A DNA stretch of 64,000 bases from Bacillota bacterium (lineage in GTDB: Bacteria > Bacillota > Clostridia > Acetivibrionales > DSM-1351), in contig JAEYNY010000099.1 of the NCBI GenBank assembly GCA_023412275.1, positions 62,001-126,000 on the forward strand. Direction: 5' to 3'. Positions 27,331 to 36,200 of the stretch are shown here, piece after piece (position 1 is the first letter of the stretch; each line of letters opens with the position of its first letter). The notes beneath the pieces are model-generated. The model was not told the origin of the DNA and ran no database searches. It saw only the letters and a list, made by a program, of their open reading frames with translations. Both the position numbers and the translations under genes were made by a program.

Positions 27331-28584
27331 ATGGAAAAGTACACATATACAGATGAAAATGAAAAGCTTAGAAAAAAATTAAGAACGATGAAAATTATTG
27401 CAACGTCCCTATTAGTGTTTATGACACTTGTTTTTATTATTTTTAAAAGGTTACAGGGACGAGGACTTCTGTATTCCTCAATTGCGGCTTTTGCAGAAGC
27501 ATCTATGGTAGGTGCCCTTGCAGACTGGTTTGCTGTTGTGGCACTTTTTAAGCACCCTTTAGGACTTAGGATCATACCTCATACAGCTATTATTGCAAAC
27601 AACAAATCAAGAATAGCCAAGGCTTTGTCAAACTTCGTTGTTTCTAATTTCTTTACACCTGAAATTATTAAGGCAAAGCTGGACAAGGTGAGTGTTTCAA
27701 AAACAGTTTCAGCCTATGTAGCCAAAAACAGAGACATGATTATAAATGCCATAGTTGTGAGACTTCCTTCTTTGGCAGATTCTTTTATAAATGATGAAAA
27801 AATCAGTAATTTTATAAAAGCACAGCTCCATACCAAAGCCGAGGATATAAGTCTTTACCCTCTATTAGGAAAAAGCTTAACTCCACTTGTTGAATCAGGA
27901 TATCACAAACCCATTGTAAAGGGACTTCTTAACGCTACATATAAATTTATCAATGACAATAAGGACAAGACTATTCTTGTACTTGGGGGAATAAATAAAA
28001 CCCTTGCACTGCCTTTTATTGGGGATTTGGTTTACCGAAAGATACTTGAATTCTTAATTAGGCAGACTGAAGAGATTGATACAAACGACGAGGCAGAAAT
28101 AAATAAACTTTTAATGTCTGTTATTCCTAAGATTATTGATGATATGAAAAATTCTCAGGAGCTTATTGAAAAAGGGGAGACACTCAAGGGCCAGATACTG
28201 AATTCTGAGGTTTATAATAAAGCGGTAAATATGCTGACTGAAGTAATAGTTGATTACAAAAATTCATATTTTGAAAATGAAGCTAAACTTACTGAAAAAG
28301 TCAGCTTGCTGATTGATATGGTTATCAATGGAATAAATAAAAATGACACATTGCGTGAAACAATTGATAATTCCGTAATCGGAGGTATTGAAAGTATAGT
28401 TTCCCAATACGGTGACAGAGTGGGTTCTCTAATATACGATACTATGGAAGGCTGGGAAACAAAAGATATGGTAGATAAATTGGAAGTTCAGGTTGGAGCC
28501 GACCTACAGTATATAAGGATTAACGGAACAGTTATAGGTGGCTTGGCAGGCCTGATTATCCATCTTCTGTCCCAGTTGTTTTAA
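27331..28584 (+). CDS. DUF445 membrane protein
   Basis: 417 residues from ATG 27331 (AAGGGCAGGGA upstream). One membrane helix near residues 15-33, a conserved AFAEASMVGALADWFAVVALF segment (about 50-70) followed by HPLGLRIIPHTAII, a long helical middle, and a final C-terminal helix (GTVIGGLAGLIIHLLSQLF). These are the marks of DUF445, a membrane family of unknown function. It lies behind engB and 24 bases before the CDF gene. Confidence 0.85.
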   Translation: MEKYTYTDENEKLRKKLRTMKIIATSLLVFMTLVFIIFKRLQGRGLLYSSIAAFAEASMVGALADWFAVVALFKHPLGLRIIPHTAIIANNKSRIAKALSNFVVSNFFTPEIIKAKLDKVSVSKTVSAYVAKNRDMIINAIVVRLPSLADSFINDEKISNFIKAQLHTKAEDISLYPLLGKSLTPLVESGYHKPIVKGLLNATYKFINDNKDKTILVLGGINKTLALPFIGDLVYRKILEFLIRQTEEIDTNDEAEINKLLMSVIPKIIDDMKNSQELIEKGETLKGQILNSEVYNKAVNMLTEVIVDYKNSYFENEAKLTEKVSLLIDMVINGINKNDTLRETIDNSVIGGIESIVSQYGDRVGSLIYDTMEGWETKDMVDKLEVQVGADLQYIRINGTVIGGLAGLIIHLLSQLF

Positions 28585-28608
28585 TATTTATGTTGGAGAG
28601 GTTATAAT

Positions 28609-29466
28609 ATGGATAGGTTCAAAATTACCCGGCTTGTTGCAATACTAGGCATTGCAGCAAATATTTTTCTTCTTTGCATTAAGCTTGCGGCAGGCTTCTT
28701 AAGCCGGAGTCAGGCTATGATTGCTGACGGCTTTAACAGTGCCGGGGACGTTTTTGCTTCGGTTATGACACTTGTGGGAAACAGTATTGCCAGCAAGCCT
28801 GAAGACAGCGACCATCCCTATGGACACGGCAAGGCGGAATACATTTTTTCCATGCTTATAAGCATCTCTCTTATGTTTGTTTCATTTACAATTTTTAAAA
28901 GCTCACTGTCCTCAATAATAGACAGGTCTTCATTTACTGTATCCTGGTTTCTGATAGCTACAGCAGTAATTACCATAGTCGTTAAGCTTTCCTTGTTTAT
29001 TTACACCAGTCGAGTAGGAAAGAAAATGGATAACCTTCTTGTAATTGCAAATTCGGAAGACCACAGAAATGATGTCTTTGTTACCTCCGGTACTATTCTT
29101 GGTATTATTATGGGATACTTGGGCTTTGCATGGGTAGACGGTGCTGTGGGTATACTTATTTCTCTTTGGATTTTTTATACGGGAATTAAAATATTTATTT
29201 CGTCATTTAAGGTTCTCATGGATACAAACATGGACCCGGCATTTAAGGAAAATACACTTAATCTGATTCAAAGTATCAGCGGAGTTGATCATATTGATTC
29301 AATCAATGCAAAGCCGGTTGGAGAGGGCTTTATATTAATTATTAAAGTGTCTGTAGACGGAGAAATGTCTGTAAACGAGAGTCATAAGATTGCAGGTAAA
29401 ATTAAGGCAAAAGTTAAGGACATCAAAGGTATAAAGGATGCGGTGGTTCATATTAATCCGTGTTAA
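28609..29466 (+). CDS. Cation diffusion facilitator (CDF) metal efflux transporter
   Basis: 285 residues: six predicted membrane helices then a cytoplasmic C-terminal domain (about 205-285). The metal-site motifs are ADGFNSAGD (D-x3-D type with N/S within) in helix 2 and EDHRND (H-x3-D) in helix 5, plus DHPYGHGKAEY at the helix 2-3 loop. The DHRND form and HPYGHGK loop are typical for the Mn/Fe/Zn transporters. It exports divalent metal ions using the proton gradient. Its terminator has been split by an IS element. Confidence 0.9.
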   Translation: MDRFKITRLVAILGIAANIFLLCIKLAAGFLSRSQAMIADGFNSAGDVFASVMTLVGNSIASKPEDSDHPYGHGKAEYIFSMLISISLMFVSFTIFKSSLSSIIDRSSFTVSWFLIATAVITIVVKLSLFIYTSRVGKKMDNLLVIANSEDHRNDVFVTSGTILGIIMGYLGFAWVDGAVGILISLWIFYTGIKIFISSFKVLMDTNMDPAFKENTLNLIQSISGVDHIDSINAKPVGEGFILIIKVSVDGEMSVNESHKIAGKIKAKVKDIKGIKDAVVHINPC

Positions 29467-29541
29467 AAACAGCCAAGGGCGAGATTGAACCTACCCCCAA
29501 ATGTTAGACCTAAAAATTTAACAATTGGAGGTCGGTTTTTT

Positions 29542-30110
29542 ATGGCAAAATATGATTATGAATTCAAGAAAAAAATTGTAAATGCATACATGAATGGTGA
29601 AGGAGGAAAGCAGTTTTTAGCAAATAAGTATGGTGTAAAATCATCTCAAGATATCATGAAATGGGTAAATGCTTTTAAATCGTTTGGTGATCAAGGCTTA
29701 ATGCGTTCAAGAAAAAAGGAGACATATACTTTCGAATTCAAACTTCATGTGGTAGAGTTATATTTATCAACTGAGGTCTCTTATCAGGAGTTGGCTATAT
29801 CCGTCGGCATAAACAATCCACCATTAATTACTAAGTGGGTAAATGATTTTAGAATTGCTGGTCCTGATGCATTACGACCCAAACGAAAGGGACGGCGTTC
29901 TAAAGTGTCTAAGCCAAAGGAAAGCAAATCTACAATTATCGAAACTACAAACAATAATTCAGAGTATTTAAAACAACTTGAAGATGAAAATCTCAAATTA
30001 AGAATAGAGAATGTTATTTAAAAGAACTGAGGAGGCTGCGTTTAGAGGAGGAAGCTCTTCTGAAAAAACAGCGAGAATCATCCACAGCCTCCGAGGAGAC
30101 TTCAAACTAA
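29542..30110 (+). pseudogene. IS3-family transposase OrfA, broken by a 1-base deletion
   Basis: GGAGG precedes ATG 29542. The first 156 codons encode two helix-turn-helix units and the start of a leucine zipper (YLKQLEDENLKLRIEN), then hit TAA at 30019-30021. In the next frame, from 30015 to the TAA at 30108-30110, the zipper continues as YLKELRRLRLEEEALLKKQR and beyond, so one base has been lost near 30014. The A6 run at 30063-30068 is the expected site for -1 frameshifting into OrfB; reading it in the restored frame leads straight into OrfB residues EKTARII. A sequencing error could produce the same picture. Confidence 0.75.
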
Positions 30111-30952
30111 AAGATATTCTCGCATACACAGGTTTTCCTAAAGCAACATATATGTACTGGCAAAAACGTTTTGACAGAGAAAATTCAAACGGGGATCTTG
30201 AGCAAAGAATCCTTGAAGTTAGAAAAGAAAACAAAGATTTCGGCTATCGTCGAATTTATGGAGAATTAAGAAAACAGGGACTCATTGTAAACAAGAAACG
30301 TGTTCAACGAATTGTTCAGAAGCTTGGTCTTCAAGTTTTTTCGTTTACCAGAAAAAGTCGTAAATACAGTTCTTATAAAGGCAAGGTAGGCAAGGTTGCT
30401 CCTAATAGAATTCACAGGAGGTTTGGAACTCGTATTCCACACCAAAAGATTACAACAGATACCTCCGAATTTAAGTATTATGATATAGATGACAAAGGAC
30501 GAATGATCATCAAGAAACTCTATCTAGATCCATTTATGGATATGTGCAATAGAGAAATAATTAGTTATGGTATTTCACAACGCCCATCTGCTGAGAATAT
30601 AATGAATGCTTTAAATGAAGCCATAAAAATTACAAGCGATTGTAAATACAGGCGAACATTTCATTCAGATCAAGGATGGGCTTACCAGATGAAGGCTTAT
30701 AATTATAAGCTGAAAGAAAATAAGATCTACCAAAGTATGTCCCGGAAAGGAAACTGCCATGATAATTCAATAATGGAAAACTTCTTTGGAATTATGAAAC
30801 AAGAGATGTATTATGGTGTGGTTTATTATAGCTATGAGGAACTGAAAGAAACAATAGACAAATACATAAAGTATTATAACGAAAAACGAATTAAAGAGAA
30901 ACTAGGATGGATGAGTCCTGTAGAATACAGACTCAGTCTCTTGGGTGCATAA
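30011..30952 (+). CDS. IS3-family transposase OrfB (rve/DDE integrase domain)
   Basis: The open frame is 313 codons, but the part before the A6 run (30063-30068) is the overlap with OrfA; normally OrfB is made as an OrfAB fusion by -1 frameshift there. It has an HTH_21-type region with LEQRILEVRKENKDFGYRRI and the DDE catalytic core: TTDTSEFKYY (first Asp), FHSDQGWAYQ (second Asp) and NCHDNSIMENFFGIMKQE (Glu), with the expected spacing near 35. The core is intact, but without a frame-correct OrfA the fusion cannot be made, except by internal start at 30011. Confidence 0.85.
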   Translation: MLFKRTEEAAFRGGSSSEKTARIIHSLRGDFKLKDILAYTGFPKATYMYWQKRFDRENSNGDLEQRILEVRKENKDFGYRRIYGELRKQGLIVNKKRVQRIVQKLGLQVFSFTRKSRKYSSYKGKVGKVAPNRIHRRFGTRIPHQKITTDTSEFKYYDIDDKGRMIIKKLYLDPFMDMCNREIISYGISQRPSAENIMNALNEAIKITSDCKYRRTFHSDQGWAYQMKAYNYKLKENKIYQSMSRKGNCHDNSIMENFFGIMKQEMYYGVVYYSYEELKETIDKYIKYYNEKRIKEKLGWMSPVEYRLSLLGA

Positions 30953-31059
30953 AATAATTGCGTAGCAGTCAAAAACTACTACGCAAAAAAGTCTAACTTA
31001 TTGGGGTCACATCAGATAAACTCTCACTCCTTGGCTGTTTATGTAAATGCTCTTCCTTA

Positions 31060-32031
31060 TTAATCACTTATTACAATGTCGGAGCCGGAAACATTAACAG
31101 TTTTCATACCAAGAACATCTTTGAAAAAGCTTAGGGGAACAAAGGTCTTTCCATCTATAACTTCAGGGGCTGTTCCCAACTGAATTGGGGCAGTTTTCAT
31201 ATATATGTAGTTATCTTTGCCTATTGTCAAAGAAATGCCTTTACCCAGCATTACAGTTTTCGTTTTTCCTTCCCAGTTTACATCAAACTTCAAGTTCTCA
31301 GCAATTGCACGTAGAGGAACCATAAAAATCCCATTTTCATTTGTGTATGCTGATGGGGCTTCAATTGTCTTGTTGTTAACAACTATGTTCATAGAAGCAA
31401 TATTACCGCTTAGTGCTTTCTCAGACAATACAACTATTTTATCCGGATTGGTCTGGGCAGGAATACTTTTGGTTGATATACCGTAAAGAACCAAGAGATT
31501 TCTGTTTGAAAGTTCACCTTCGAAAGCTTTTCCATCCTGTGATATAATTTCTGTTTCCTTAGATATATTCAATTTTAACATATTGTCGGAACTTACTAAA
31601 TCTTTATCGAACCGGTCAACTTTTATACACTGACCTTTACTACTGGCAACATTAACAACTTCAATGTTATATTGCGGAGGATAAATCATCAGCATTGGTG
31701 CATTCGCATCATAAAATCCGGTTATAACAGACCCTATATCAAATTTTTCATTATTAACAACGTATGTACTATTTGATATTACAAGGTTTGCTTGCTGTCC
31801 GTCTTGGTTTTCTACCAGAACGAACTTTGAACCCTTTACGCCTTCAAAATCAGTTATTTCCTTAACTGTACCAGTGAAAGAGTTAAAGGAAGATTGGTTC
31901 TCTGTAGTGTCAATTTGCTCAGAAATATTGACTGCCTTAAGATTTTCTGGATAGTTTGCTAAAGATGGAACAGATGAAAGTGATAAAATTGTGACTGCTA
32001 ATAATCCTGCTACTATTCTTTTGTTTATCAT
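31060..32031 (-). CDS. Secreted protein with copper-amine-oxidase N-terminal-type (stalk) domain
   Basis: 323 residues from ATG 32031 (GGGAG 9 bases upstream); 15 further codons upstream are an open extension without a ribosome site. Signal peptide INKRIVAGLLAVTILSLSSVPSLA. The middle (about 40-200) is an unassigned beta-rich region. The C-terminal about 100 residues carry VPLRAIAENLKFDVNWEGKTKTVMLGKGISLTIG and KTFVPLSFFKDVLGMKT (first cited piece in short: VPLRAIAENLKFDVNW), the amyloid-like stalk domain common in Gram-positive surface proteins. It is not an enzyme; a cell-wall or adhesive role is inferred. Convergent with the CDF gene. Confidence 0.85.
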   Translation of the reverse strand: MINKRIVAGLLAVTILSLSSVPSLANYPENLKAVNISEQIDTTENQSSFNSFTGTVKEITDFEGVKGSKFVLVENQDGQQANLVISNSTYVVNNEKFDIGSVITGFYDANAPMLMIYPPQYNIEVVNVASSKGQCIKVDRFDKDLVSSDNMLKLNISKETEIISQDGKAFEGELSNRNLLVLYGISTKSIPAQTNPDKIVVLSEKALSGNIASMNIVVNNKTIEAPSAYTNENGIFMVPLRAIAENLKFDVNWEGKTKTVMLGKGISLTIGKDNYIYMKTAPIQLGTAPEVIDGKTFVPLSFFKDVLGMKTVNVSGSDIVISD

Positions 32032-32215
32032 ATTACTAAGCTCCCTTCGAATTTTTATTACATATTTAGACGCCAAAATATCATAAAAGTTCCCAGAAAA
32101 AGATTTAATAAATTTTTGTTTTAAGTCATCATCATCGGGTACATATATAATTGTTGTTAAGATTTCAGATTAAATAAAAATAAAATATAAAATTATATTG
32201 GGAGGATTTTTGATT

Positions 32216-32761
32216 ATGAAGAAATTTGTTTGTTCAGTTTGCGGATATGTACATGTAGGTAATGAGGCCCCGGATGCTTGTCCTCAGTGTAAAGCACCTA
32301 AGGCAAAATTTATTGAGCAGTCAGAAACATCAGAACAGTGGGCTGATGAACATAGAATTGGTGTGGCACAGGGTGTTGATGCCGAGATACTTGAAGGACT
32401 GAGAGCAAACTTCATGGGAGAATGTACAGAAGTTGGTATGTACCTCGCTATGGCAAGACAGGCTGAACGTGAAGGTTATCCCGAAATCGGTGCTTTTTAT
32501 AAGCTTGCTGCATGGGAAGAAGCTGAACACGCTGCAAAGTTTGCAGAATTGCTTGGTGAAGTAGTTCATGCTGACACTAAGAAAAACCTTGAGCTAAGAG
32601 CAGAAGCCGAAGCCGGCGCATGCAAGGGCAAGAAGGATCTTGCAACACGTGCAAAACAGCTTAACCTTGATGCAATTCACGATACAGTTCATGAAATGTG
32701 TAAGGACGAAGCAAGACATGGGGCAGGATTTAAAGGCTTGCTGAATAGATATTTTAAATAA
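32216..32761 (+). CDS. Reverse rubrerythrin (rubredoxin domain first)
   Basis: 181 residues from ATG 32216 (GGGAGG upstream; the frame is open from TTG 32198). N-terminal rubredoxin-like iron site ([11 protein letters not shown] and DACPQCKAP), then a diiron four-helix domain with E-x-x-H motifs ([20 protein letters not shown]) and [12 protein letters not shown]. Reverse rubrerythrins of clostridia are NADH-dependent peroxidases induced by oxygen. The last codons and the terminator after it exist again as partial copies at 57.8 and 60.2 kb. Confidence 0.92.
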   Translation: MKKFVCSVCGYVHVGNEAPDACPQCKAPKAKFIEQSETSEQWADEHRIGVAQGVDAEILEGLRANFMGECTEVGMYLAMARQAEREGYPEIGAFYKLAAWEEAEHAAKFAELLGEVVHADTKKNLELRAEAEAGACKGKKDLATRAKQLNLDAIHDTVHEMCKDEARHGAGFKGLLNRYFK

Positions 32762-32841
32762 AAAATAATACAAAATGATATAAAAAAATACAATTCTTAG
32801 TTATGGGGGTTGTATTTTTTTTGTACTTATGCTTGTTTTAA
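32726..32841 (+). repeat. Rubrerythrin 3'-end/terminator repeat, copy A (source)
   Basis: Covers the last 11 codons of the reverse rubrerythrin, its stop, the terminator and the start of downstream DNA. Bases 32726-32820 match 60196-60290 (copy C); 32754-32841 match 57817-57894 (copy B). Confidence 0.75.
32784..32822 (+). terminator. Terminator of the reverse rubrerythrin gene
   Basis: AATACAATTC pairs with GGGTTGTATT (two G:U) around a loop of about 12 bases, followed by a long T-run. Confidence 0.85.
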
Positions 32842-33101
32842 GAAAATTAGTCGGAGAATATTTTGCATTGAGATCTTCTGATATAGGTTGGGATAATGGA
32901 ATAATTAAAATTTATAAGTTAAAGATGTTGTCAACAAAATGGAAGAGTTTTTTTGTCTTTACATTAGATAAAAGTCCATGTAACAAAGAGGAGTGGACTG
33001 AGATAATAGCAAAATCAAGTGATATGTTGCCGTTGCTAGAGGGGGCAATATCAGTCTGGTTAAAAAATTTCTACAAGTCAGCTGTATTTTGTACAAAATA
33101 A
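32829..33101 (+). CDS. Doubtful small hypothetical protein
   Basis: 90 codons starting right after the rubrerythrin terminator. No ribosome site is visible before the ATG, and its start lies inside the repeated segment of copy A. The sequence has plausible protein character in the middle (WKSFFVFTLDKSPCNKEEWT, LLEGAISVWLKNFYK). It may be a remnant of a gene cut off by the rearrangement inferred from the repeats, or not a gene at all. No family recognised. Confidence 0.3.
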   Translation: MLVLRKLVGEYFALRSSDIGWDNGIIKIYKLKMLSTKWKSFFVFTLDKSPCNKEEWTEIIAKSSDMLPLLEGAISVWLKNFYKSAVFCTK

Positions 33102-33107
33102 CAAAAT

Positions 33108-33137
33108 TTGACTACAAAAAACAAAATGTGCTAAAAT
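33108..33137 (+). promoter_or_regulatory. Promoter candidate of the surface-protein/Rhs cluster
   Basis: TTGACT (33108-33113), 18-base spacer, TAAAAT (33132-33137), about 150 bases before the first large gene. The 190 bases between hold no other recognised feature. Confidence 0.45.
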
Positions 33138-33290
33138 AACCATAGTTTAATTCACTATATAATTACATCCATTATTGTAACTTAATAAAAAATAATGAAA
33201 TTGAAGCGAGGAATTGTAGATTATAGACGGATACTTGCCTGTATATAATTTATTTCACGTTTGGAACTTTATTGCAAAATGGGGGAAGTT

Positions 33291-36200
33291 ATGACAACTT
33301 TTTTTAAAAAACTATCTATTCTTTTAGTAGTACTAATGATTTTTGAGTTTACTTTTTATGACGAAGCCAATGCAAAAGCAAGCCATCGCGGTAAACCATC
33401 TATTATAAATACCATAAAAAAAACCAAAAGTAGTCTACCAAAGTCTCGGGGGTTACTTGCAGACAAAGGGTCTTTTGAAGCCTATACTTCTTCAGAAAAA
33501 GAACTACAGGGAGAAACTTCATCCGACCAGGAATCACTACGATTAATAAAAATTCAAATGTTTAACTCTGATAAAAGTGCAACAACTAATACTATTTTTC
33601 CCAGATATAAAATATTCAATACAGGGAATGTATCAATTAGTTTGTCTGATATCAAATTTAGATACTACTATACCGTAGACGGAATGCAGGATCAGAATTT
33701 TTGGTGTGACTGGTCAGACGCAGGTAGTTCAAATGTTACAGGAACATTCATAAAATTATCAGACAAGAAAAATGGTGCCGACACATATCTGGAAGTGGGC
33801 TTTAAAAGCGAGGCTGGCATGCTTGAACCCGGTAAAAGCGTTGAGGTTCAGTGTAGAATAGCCAAAAATGACTGGAGCAATTATAATCAGGCAGATGATT
33901 ACTCATTTAGAAATACTAGTGATGAATATATGGATTGGACTTCTACCACAGGATATTATGCAGGGGAACTGAAGTGGGGAAATGAACCCGGAACGGAAAT
34001 ACCTGCTGATATAACAGCCCCAACAGCACCCGAAAATTTGAAAAGCCTCTCTACTACAAGTGACAAGGTAACTTTGTCGTGGGATACTTCTTCTGATGAT
34101 ACAGGAATTTCAGGATACATTATTTACAGAAATGGCAGCGAAATAGCAAGAGTCAATGGGTTGACATATACTGATTCAGGTTTGTCGTCTAGTGTAACCT
34201 TTAAATATGAAGTAGCCGCATTTGACTATTCCAATAACGTTTCTCAAAAAAGTCTTGCAGTTAGTACAGAAACTTGCACAAATATTTATAAGTCAATAGA
34301 AGTCAAGATGTTTAACTCGGATAAAACTCCGTCATGCAATACTATTTTCCCGCGGTATATGGTGTACAATTCAGGTTATGTGCCAATAAATCTGGAAGAT
34401 ATAAAAATCAGATATTATTACACAGTGGATGGAGATAAAGCTCAGAATTTCTGGTGTGACTGGTCTGATGCTGGTAGCTCTAATATTACAGGGACATTTG
34501 TAAAAATGTCAGACAAACAAAAAGGTGCTGACACTTATTTGGAAATAGGGTTTAAAAGTGGAGCGGGATTGCTTGAACCAGGTAAAAGTGTGGAGCTTCA
34601 GTGCAGAATTGCAAAGGTTGACTGGACAAGCTATTATCAAACAGATGACTATTCCTTCAATAGTTCAGATTCCACATATACCGACTGGGATGAATCAACA
34701 GCTTATTACACAAATGTACTAGCTTGGGGGACAGAACCAGGGACAAAAACTCAGGCAGATACCAACCCGCCATCAGTACCGCAGAATTTAACAAGCTACA
34801 GTATTTCAAATTCTGACATTTTGCTGTCGTGGTCGGCATCAACAGATGACACAGGTGTAGCCGGTTACATAATCTATAGAAACGGTAATGAAATAGCAAG
34901 AGTTGACAGGGGGACATCTTTTACAGACTCAAATCTGCCACGTGAAAATACGTATACCTATCAAGTGGCTGCATATGACTATGCCAAAAATGTGTCAGAA
35001 AAAAGCCGGATTTTAAGTACCAAAACAGGTCAAGATATTAATTCATCCATACGGGTTCAATTGAACAATGCAAATAAATCCTCAAATAATAATACCATAT
35101 TCCCATGGTATAAAATATACAATTCAGGAAATGTGCCTGTTGAGATTGGAGATATAAAGGTCAGGTATTATTACACAATAAATGGTGACAGGGCTCAAAA
35201 CTTTTGGTGTGATTGGTCAAACATCGGAAGCAGTAATGTTGTTGGTAGTTTTATTAAAATGCCTGGAGCGGTAGATGATGTAGACTATTGCTTGGAAATT
35301 AGCTTTAAAAGTGGTTCAGGAATCCTCCAACCAGGAGATAGTGTAGAAATTCAGTGCAGGATTGCAAAGAATGACTGGTCGAACTATAACCAGGCGGATG
35401 ACTATTCATTTAATTCTATTGCAACAAGTTATGTAGACTGGACAAAGGTGACTGGCTATATAAATGGTAATCTGGCTTGGGGGGGAGAACCTGTGTCAGT
35501 ACCAGAAAATATCGGTATTAATACGTCATCAAAAGAGATTACATTAAACTGGGATGATGTACTATCGGCAGTAGATTATGAAGTTGAAGCTGACGGTAAA
35601 ATATACGCAATTGAAACCAATTTTTTTACACATAAAGACTTAATTCCAGGAACAAAGCATTTATACCGTGTCAGAGCTAAAAATCAAATGATAACAAGTC
35701 CATGGAGTTCATATTTCACAACATATACCCTACTGGATAGGCCCGCAAATATTACACAGGAAGTAACTAATGACCGAATAAAGCTGTCATGGAATCCCGT
35801 AGAGGGTGCAGGAAGCTATGAGCTAGAGGTTGATGGACATACTTTAGATAATGGTTTGGATACAAGTTTCGAATTAAATGCCCTAGCTTCAGGAACGCTT
35901 CATACCTTAAAAATCAGAGCTAACGGAAGTGATTTTGACGGTGAATGGACTGATTTAATAAAAATCTGGACTTTGCCTGATGTTCCTTCAAAAATTTGCA
36001 CCTCACAAACTAGTTCTACTATAACACTGACATGGGATGCAGTGCCAGGGGCGAGCGGATATGAAGTTGAAGTTTATGGTACTGCAGTAGATATAGGAAG
36101 CAGTACCTATTTTACTCTCAACAGTCTGGAACCGAATACTCAGCGTACGTTCAGAATTAGGGCTCAAAATTCAAGTGGTATGAGTGTATGGAGCAATGTT

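Larger units (their letters stand above)
29491..31010 (+). mobile_element. IS3-family insertion sequence (IS150-like)
   Basis: About 1.5 kb with two overlapping transposase frames and imperfect terminal inverted repeats: left TACCCCCAAATGTTAGACC (29492-29510), right GTCTAACTTATTGGGGTCA (30991-31009). The right end reads TGACCCCAATAAGTTAGAC outward, the usual TGACCCC-type start of this family; the left end is more diverged. No clear 3-4 bp target duplication can be seen. With a frameshift in orfA (next entry) and an eroded left end, it is probably an old, immobile copy. Confidence 0.9.
29467..31040. terminator. Convergent terminator split by an IS element
   Basis: Left arm 29467-29478 (AAACAGCCAAGG) lies directly after the CDF stop; its perfect 12-base complement (CCTTGGCTGTTT) is at 31029-31040, beyond the IS. 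Removing 29491-31010 restores a hairpin with a loop of a few tens of bases. It lies between convergent CDF (+) and 31060 (-) genes, so it was probably bidirectional. Confidence 0.65.

Noticed and set aside
29485..31015. Target-site duplication of the IS element
   Set aside because: No identical 3-4 bp flanks could be seen at either plausible boundary.
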